Origin: Ancylostoma caninum
Taxonomy: Eukaryota > Nematoda > Chromadorea > Rhabditida > Ancylostomatidae
Length of the DNA: 64,000 nt
Reading direction: 5' to 3'
NCBI GenBank assembly: GCA_037903475.1
Contig: JBAJFG010000041.1
Span: 992,001-1,056,000 of the forward strand
Shown: positions 56,648 through 64,000 of the stretch, piece by piece
Layout: the number at the start of each line of letters is the position of its first letter
Numbering within the stretch: the stretch's first letter is position 1
Translations under genes and position numbers: made by a program
The notes under the pieces: model-generated
What the model saw: only the letters and a program-made list of their open reading frames with translations
Told to the model about the DNA's origin: nothing
Databases searched by the model: none

Positions 56648-59600
56648 GTGAGCGTTTTCACACGAATACTGTAGTATGTATTGTAGGAAGACAGGAATAG
56701 GAAGGAGGATAGGAAGTCACTGAGAGTGATGCCTGGAAAATAGGTGACTTGGTAAAAGTCTGACGTCTCGATAATATCAACGACGATCAGATTAGAAAAC
56801 TAAAATTTATTTTGAAGGACAAAAAAAACATTTGTTTTGTCCGGTTCACCTCACACGAATTGGGCCTTATTCGTAGGGATATTACAATTATAATCAGGAG
56901 CGATTGAATGTCGAATAACTCCATCAATTCAGTTCTAAATTCAGGATCTAATCCAAAAAACTTAACTTTTCGAAAAGGGGAAGCCTCAATCCCTATTTCA
57001 AAGGTGTATTGTTTTTTTTTTGAGCCTCGAACCTGAAATTTGTCACTTGATCGAGCTAGCAGTTTTGAATCCGAATATATCTAGTGCATTGTTCTACATT
57101 ATTATTAGACACATTACTATTAAGGAAGAGATTCACAAGAATTTTTTAAGCATTTCAGAAAATTACGAAATTACATATATATTTTTGTTTATTGATTCAT
57201 TTATTTATTTTTAAGAGAGATATAAAAAAGAGTACTGATGACGAAGATTGGCTGTTTTGTTTGTGGTGATAGAATAAGGGTTACTGAAACCAGCTAACGC
57301 AAATATGATCAACAGTCTGGCTGGGAAATCAGACGCAGTACTCCCTTAACTCACCCATGGTACTGATTTGCGGCTCGAGCTTTCCTATTCCCTATCCTCC
57401 GCAGTCTTCTACTTCGAGGACTTTGTTAATTAGTGATGGAGAAAGCGGATAGAGAAGACGTCGGTTCTTCGTGTGCATATCTTGCTGTGGGATACTTTGA
57501 TATTGAGAAATTTTTCATATTTCATTCTATACTTTCTGTTCATGCCTATCCTTAAACATCTTCCGTTCTATGTACGTTTTACGAAGTCTTACATTTCACT
57601 TCCACACTCCGCTTGGGATGCTTTCTCCACGATAGGACGCAAAGTTGACCTAGTTCGTCATTAATCCAAACTTTTACGCAGTGTTTCTATGTTCTATGGT
57701 CTCTTCAAGATTCCTCACGCCGTGTACATCATAGAATAATATCTAGCTCAATATTTTTGGAGCTTTTCGAGGATTCTTCGGAAGTAGCACTGAACACTAT
57801 ACCATTTTTGGAAGGGCTGATTCATCCATATTTTAGACGGCTGCTTTCGTCAAAGGACGGTAGTCATACGGTAGTATATGAGTCAGACGCCAAGTGCGCA
57901 TTCATGCGCATGACGCACGCATCTGGTACAAACTCACTGTGGCGTAAAATGCCACTGGATACTGGAGATAATCACATTGACGTTAGGCTTCCAAGTCTTG
58001 TGAAAAAACATAATATTTGGATTATTAAGAGTAATTACTTATTAGTATAAAGTGAGAACTTTTAGTTCAATCAGAATGTTCCACTTAGAATGAAATGGTG
58101 TGAAGTTTTATTTTTGATTTTCTGATAATTTAATTAATTGGTAAACAGGAATTCAAAACAAACAGGAATTTCTTGAAAAGTAGAACAATGGGCAAATGGT
58201 CATGAGAATCCTAAACTTTTTAGAGAGAAATTGGTGTACTCTTCTGCTACATTGTGAGGGTTCCAAATTGCATTTAGCTTCCCTGATGCAATCACAGAAT
58301 TCCATATGGAAGCAAGACGGTAGAGCAAGGGAGCTCGTTTAGGGATTTTTCTGTTTTTTTTTAACTAATGTGGGTGGAAGGCTTCCTCGACTCAACTGCT
58401 TATAGCTTAGCAACTTCAGAAGATTATCTCTCTTTGTCTGTTTTTGACTCCCCAGGCTCTGATGAAGGAGACAACGATGAAACGTTGAGTTGATTAAACA
58501 AGTAACAATCTTGACTAACAGCAAGGAAGGATTCTACTGGTGCTAGGATTTGTAGAAAATTGAGATATAGAGACTCTCTTTTCACCTGATCTGATATCGT
58601 TGATATTGTTAATGCCTAGCCTATACTAACCTTTCTTCCTGCAAAGGGTGAACCACAATTTTTCGGAGCTGTTCGGAAGGGATACAGTTACCTTCAAAAA
58701 AAAAAAACAAGCTGTCGGGTTGACAACACAGGTCTGGAAGGCCTTTTCAATGGAGCAATTGCAGGAGAGTGGCAACGGTTTCTCCAACCTAGTCCTAATC
58801 TTTAGAGTCATCATCTTTTCTAATCCTTAGAATTTTTTCACCTCAGCTCTTGTGATTCTAATCCTACACATTCGAAAAAGGGCTCCATCAAAAAAAGAGG
58901 AAGCAATCTTTTTTAGAAACTGAGTTGTCTGAGCGCTAGAAAGTGCAAAAGCTAACAGACACCATAAGAGTGCTTGTTAACCTAGGTGATTATTTGATCA
59001 GGTGAAATGAGTAGTCCTGAGAGTGCTACAGCTGCCTTTCCTTAATTAATTGTCCGGACATATAGAAACTGGAAGCAATGTAGAAAAATTTGATTACTAT
59101 GTAGTGCAGAATTGTGCAGAATGGAGAATTTCCGCTAGCTTATGCACTACTTTCTTATGGCACATTCTGCAGAGCTTTCCTCATATTATTCCTCAGCAGT
59201 TATTCAATCATTGCAACGATCAGTGCATGTTAATGGGAGAATAACTTAAAGGACTACAAAGACCACCCGGAACCTTAATAAAGGGACCGATGTCGGCTGT
59301 GTGATTTCTCTTTCCGGAATCTCTCTTGTCAGCCTACAATGTTACCCTTAAAGAAGAAATGGGCTGTGGTATGTTGAAACGTCTCTCAACCTATGATTCG
59401 AAGAAATTGCCCTCTATGTTCTGAAAACCGTAGTAAATGACATGATAGATCCATGGTTAAAAAAACATTCAGCTAGCAATTACGAAACCCTCCTGGGATC
59501 ACAAGAGGATTTGCAGATTCCCAAAATGCCTGGTAATCTAGCTCTTCCAGAACATTCGGCAGCAATTTTGAGCAATATTGAACCTCCTTTCCGGCAGAAT

Positions 59601-62600
59601 TGCGAGACTCACCTCATTTTGCAAGAAGTGCTCTCTGTTTTAGCCTCTTCTTCCCTTGTCGGAGCGAGAAGGCGTTTTGGACACTGAAGAAATGTCGAGA
59701 ATTCTCTGAGCTTTCAATTTATTCAACTGGCATTCAACTGGCAATTTATGCAGCTCTTTGCTGCAGTACTCAGACAACTACCCGACACACGTGATCATTT
59801 GCATGAGGTATCTTGTAAAATTTATTACAGCAAAATATGTAATAGAGTTCAGGCTCGTTTCGTGCTCCTAAAGAGAAAAATCAAAACCATATTCCCTACA
59901 GGAATAATTGCATGAAAAAGCGCCCTTTGGGAAACTGCTTACTCATTTGTTTTACTGTCGATAGGTAACGAAGGGTACATAAGACCTCTGTTGAACTAAT
60001 CTTCCCAATTGGTAGGTAGCAGCAGCAAATCCAGAGGAAAGGTACTGTCACTTTCGAGAACAGAAGTTTTTCAACACCAAAAGGATAATATGATGGTGTA
60101 AAGGATGCTCGTGCTTGAAGCTAGGAAAAGCGTTAGTATACGGTAACCGCGTTCCTCTCAGAAAGAGGAATCTCCTTTCAAAAAGGGAAATGTCACCTAT
60201 TTTGAGCCACTCGGCAAAGGAAACAAAGGTACATTTTTTCTGCCATCTGCCAATCAAAATTTAATTGAACAGAGCCTAATTGATGAATATAATCCTTTTA
60301 AAGCTATCATCTGGATAATGGGGAGTCCTCGATAAAATAGCGTGAGAATCCATAAAAGGCACGAACTTGAAAATTATATATTTAGAACCATGTTCCGAGG
60401 GAACAAAAAGATGGAAAGAGATGAGAGTGAGTAAAAAAGGAAAAATGATGAAAGCACTACTTTCAGTTTCCTATTTTAGAGAGGATACTAGTGGGCTCTA
60501 TAGCTCACTAACCCTAGGGTTCTAGATGTGGACCAGTCTTCGCCCTCATTTTTTTTCATTCTCTTACTCCTATTTCTTCTGAGTTTCATCTACTCCGCAT
60601 TTTTATTGTCCAAGAAAGACATAGGTCGAAAAATTATGTAGTCGCCTGAGTATGCAAACGACGTACAGAAGCTTGGATTCAGCCTTCTCGGGAATACTCA
60701 GAAAGATTTGCTTCAATTTTGTGTCGCGTCTCCCTGAAAATGGAGCCCTGATAGCAGCTGTTCGTTTTTTTTTTCTCGGAAGATACATAACCAAACAATA
60801 GATAATCCTTGAGAAACAGTGGCAGGATAATCCACTACGGAACAACTCTGGCTTTTTGAAATGCTTTTTTAAGTGCAGACGTTTCTACACTTTAACGTTT
60901 CCTTTCAAAAATACAATACCTTACCCTATATTGGAAAGGCCATGTCTGGATATTCAAAAACGCTCTGCACTGGTGGGAAATGATGCACTGATTTTTTCAA
61001 TGAAATTACTTCCTGCAGGGCTGCAAGGAATTTTCAGAAGGTGTCTTCAAGGGATATCACATAAGAAGAAGTATCCCCTCTACCATGTGCTAGCCTACGG
61101 TTGTGAAGAACTTTCTGACCCACTTTTCATTTCTGATGTGTTTCCTTTTCCTCATGATAGAGCTCCCTAGTGCTCTTAGAAAATTTGTCAGAAAGTAAGA
61201 GGATTCAAACGGATATGTGAGCTTCACATTGCTTTTCATTTTTCAGAGTTTTTTTTTTAAAATTCTGTTGCATTGTTGGAAAATAAATAAATAGTTATTC
61301 ATTAGTTGTAACCATCTCGCTACGAGCAGATCGTAAACGTTACGTCGGCCGTAAGGGAGAAGATTCTCCACCCTCCAACCTAATTCTTTGATGAGCCATT
61401 GGTCGTTTTCCACATATAATAAGGAAAGAGAAGACGTCGGCTGAAATAATGATTTCTTTTTTATTCATTTTCTTTCTCGGATTTTACATGCTTGAGTAGC
61501 TTGATTTCCCGTATAAAATTTTTTTTTCTATCTAGGGATTCTCGAGTGGTTAAAGATGATATCACATTCTCGAAAGTTCAAAGGTGAAGCCCTGAACGGA
61601 AAGTAAACTACAAACCGCAAGGCCATTCCTAACTCGAATTCCTTCCTTACAAACAGTTTTTTCAAGCATTGTATTGCTGTCCGTATTGAAGAACGCCAGC
61701 CAGAGTTCGAGGTTCAGGCAGGAAAAAAACTATGGAATGACAAATACGTAGTAGAGGAGTTGGATGGAGATAAGAAGAAGATCGCCAGAGATTAATGGGA
61801 AAAATAAAGAGCTCGAAGCGCTAAGACTTATCTCGTAATTGTTCTATATGCGCCCTTCTCAGTTACTTTCCAACTATCGCTAGATGGGGTTCTCTTATTC
61901 TACATCTGCTCATTGTTCCTTTCCTCATCATGTGATGTACTTTTCATCATTGGCTTGACAATGCCATTGCCAGTTACTAAAAACCTGCATGATAAATCAG
62001 CTTGAGAGGATTGGAGTCCCTATATTTGCAGTGAAAAAAGTAAGAAATGAGGCTTCGAGTTGGACATATGAGGTTTTGAGATGGATGGATTTTGCAGGCA
62101 ACAGACAGCTAGAAGTGTCATTTGAATATATTTTCGTCTAGCATGAAACGTCTTGTTTCGAATTAATGAGGCAATAGTTGCATTTGAAACTAGATGCAGT
62201 CTATCAAGGTTTTGACACCTAACGTGATGTCAACGGGAGTTCAAAATGTTTGTTATGCACAATGATTATTAATGTTTACTGTGTAATAATAACTACAACA
62301 CAAGAGCAAAAATGGAAAGGCCACCATTGCCACTGCACCTCATCTAAAGTAGTCGGAAATGTTCCAAAACAATAGCTACAACGAAAAACCTTCAATACCC
62401 TTCGAAAATCTTTCACTCTACTGGTTAACTCTGAACCTGTGCACATGAATTTTTTCGAAGACGTTCCAAGCTTCCCGCTCACGTAGATTGGACAATTTTT
62501 TCCAGCAAGATACAATAAATTTCGCTATCTTCACCACTACCCTTCAATGATAAATCAGGCAAGTCGCAGCCACAAAGTACACGTATCTTGAGCCAAGAAA

Positions 62601-63405
62601 CTCGTCCGCTTTGGAAGTGCGGGAAGACCATAACTTCTCGGGGATGTTTATGAATGCGGGGATTGATTCCGATTTCATTAAATAACCTCGGGTGCACAGA
62701 GCTTTCAGTACTTCCCCTTACCATTAAAAGTGCAGAAAAAGTTCGCATTTCAACAACTTTGTTTGAGTTCATACCACTGGTACGTTTGCAGCTGACAGTA
62801 CCTTTCCTCGAACGAGTTATTCAGCTTTCTAAATTATTCGCTTAATGTAAAAGGCTGTCGAGAATGATTAAGCCGCCGCATGAATACCGCACGTACATCA
62901 TCAGTTTATGAATTAGGTCATATAGGAAATGGCAGCATAGTCTACGTCACAATACTGATTGTCTTAAGCCAATTTACAGGGAAGGCATTAGGAAAGTAGA
63001 AATACTTCTTCAGGAAACAACACAGCAATTAGGGGAAATATTTGCTTTTTTTCTCGAATTGTGCATTCGTTGTTAAAACGGATGTTTTCATTGGCTTGAA
63101 TACTCGGACATCAAGGACATTTAATGGGGAAAAGCTAGAGAGAAATGCGCACTTCTGCTCTCTTACCAGAAGTTATTACAAATGAGATATTGTGTTGTGA
63201 GAACAAATTAATAAATCATTAATTTGGTATAGGAACTCAAATTATATATAGAACTCAAAACAAATATAATTTGGGCTTCGAGTAGAAGTGTAGGGACGGA
63301 CCATTTGCTATCTGCTTATTTTTCCTTACTGCTGTGCAGATCCATCCATGCTGTAGCAAAGTGCTTTTACCTCTATTCCATGTCTTGATGAATAAAAAAC
63401 GACTA
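56648..63405. other. Long stretch without a convincing gene
   Basis: No gene family was recognised. Scattered frames at 57473-57664, 57757-58050, 59442-59794 and 60856-61170 are open on one strand but lack domain motifs and coherent splice partners. At about 58455-58490 the string CTCTGATGAAGGAGACAACG and then ATGAAACGTTGAG matches a motif type that often ends nematode retroelements. Poly-purine and poly-T runs are common. Confidence 0.35.
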
Positions 63406-63612
63406 GTGTGTATTATCGTGAGGGAAAACGGGGCGTGGTACAGTTCCGCGATTGATTCGTTCAAATCCTCCTCCCGCCCCAAAAGGTCGACTCGTTCTTT
63501 TCGTGCGCGATTCCACTATACATGACAATGCAAAATTTGAATGCGATAGAGGACAAGGTGATCCTGGAGGACGGGAAGGCTCCGCCTCGTTTTCCCTCAC
63601 GATTATACACAC
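63406..63612. mobile_element. Small MITE with ~30-base inverted ends
   Basis: It starts GTGTGTATTATCGTGAGGGA and continues AAACGGGGCG; the right end is the complement of the same (CGCCTCGTTTTCCCTCACG, then ATTATACACAC). It is about 207 bases long. The interior has no gene; open frames on both strands arise from the element. The target duplication was not identified. Confidence 0.75.
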
Positions 63613-64000
63613 CCAAAAACCACGAAACAACCTTTCACTAAGCATTAGCTGACATGCGGGGTACGAGAATAAATTGAATTTGAATACAGGAACCTTCGGA
63701 AGTACGGCATCAGTGATGGAGAACCTACTGGGTGCTCGTGCTCCACATTTAACAAATTTCTATTTGTTTTTGGCCCTATTCCATGGTGGTTGAACCAATC
63801 ACCAGGCCTGAGATTGAAGAACAGATGTTTAGAACAATTTTCCCCGCTGACAACATTCGCCGTTATCACAGTTCTCCAAATTCTACACGGATTACGGGCA
63901 AATCTATGTTCTTTAGGTCGAGTAGTTAATCACCTTGATCACGTTGACTTCCGTTGTTCTTCGGGTATACCGAGTAAGCGGCAGCAATCCTTCCTTTTGT
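63613..64000. other. Non-coding window end
   Basis: No gene or repeat recognised. Confidence 0.4.

Noticed and set aside
58440..58500. Hammerhead-like ribozyme (CTGATGA ... GAAAC)
   Set aside because: The segment between the two core strings cannot form the required stem II, so the match is only to short words.
1..64000. CRISPR array, bacterial operon or prophage
   Set aside because: The window has introns, nematode receptor families and eukaryotic transposons; no spaced direct repeat array is present.

Overview
This is eukaryotic, AT-rich, intron-rich and very repeat-dense DNA. Two gene families in it are chemoreceptor families known only from nematodes (Srab-like and Str-superfamily seven-transmembrane receptors). 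Introns include short ones with TTTCAG-type acceptors. Together with hookworm-style transposon load, this points to a clade V parasitic nematode (strongylid or hookworm-like); the species is an inference.

Layout. 0-6.8 kb: non-coding, with two copies of a dispersed repeat that carries a GTACGTGACTTTTG motif. 7.3-10.1 kb (+): a multi-exon acyltransferase-3 (NRF-6/OAC/RHY-1-like) membrane protein gene. 11.3-12.1 kb: a foldback palindrome. 13.1-13.5 kb (-): a reverse transcriptase fragment. 14.6 kb: a TTA microsatellite. 15.8-18.0 kb: a 2.1-kb palindrome with about 940-base arms. 18.4-20.0 kb: two TTCGAA-rich arrays around a hAT-like MITE. 20.6-23.1 kb (+): a degenerate duplicate of the acyltransferase gene. 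27.1-33.0 kb (+): a complete seven-exon Srab-like receptor gene; its introns hold two copies of a palindromic TA-flanked MITE and a 1.27-kb long-TIR element with tRNA-like SINEs inside. 37.7-43.4 kb (+): a five-exon Str-type receptor gene with a 4.4-kb first coding intron holding a 60-base minisatellite. 43.8-45.3 kb: unrecognised possible exons. 45-54 kb: mostly repeats, including inverted tRNA-like SINE copies and a mariner nested in a third hAT-like MITE. 55.5 kb: an RTE-like LINE fragment. 56.4 kb (+): a paralogous first exon of the Str gene with no recognisable remainder. 57-64 kb: no convincing gene, one small MITE near 63.5 kb.

Functionally the window looks like a nematode accessory region: two sensory receptor genes, one membrane acyltransferase gene, decayed or partial duplicates of two of these, and a sea of small non-autonomous transposons. 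No operon or coordinated multi-gene system was recognised. The most unusual content is structural: long palindromes that would make hairpin RNA if transcribed, and the nested transposon layers. All splice models were built by eye from reading frame, phase and GT/GC-AG signals and have no transcript support here.
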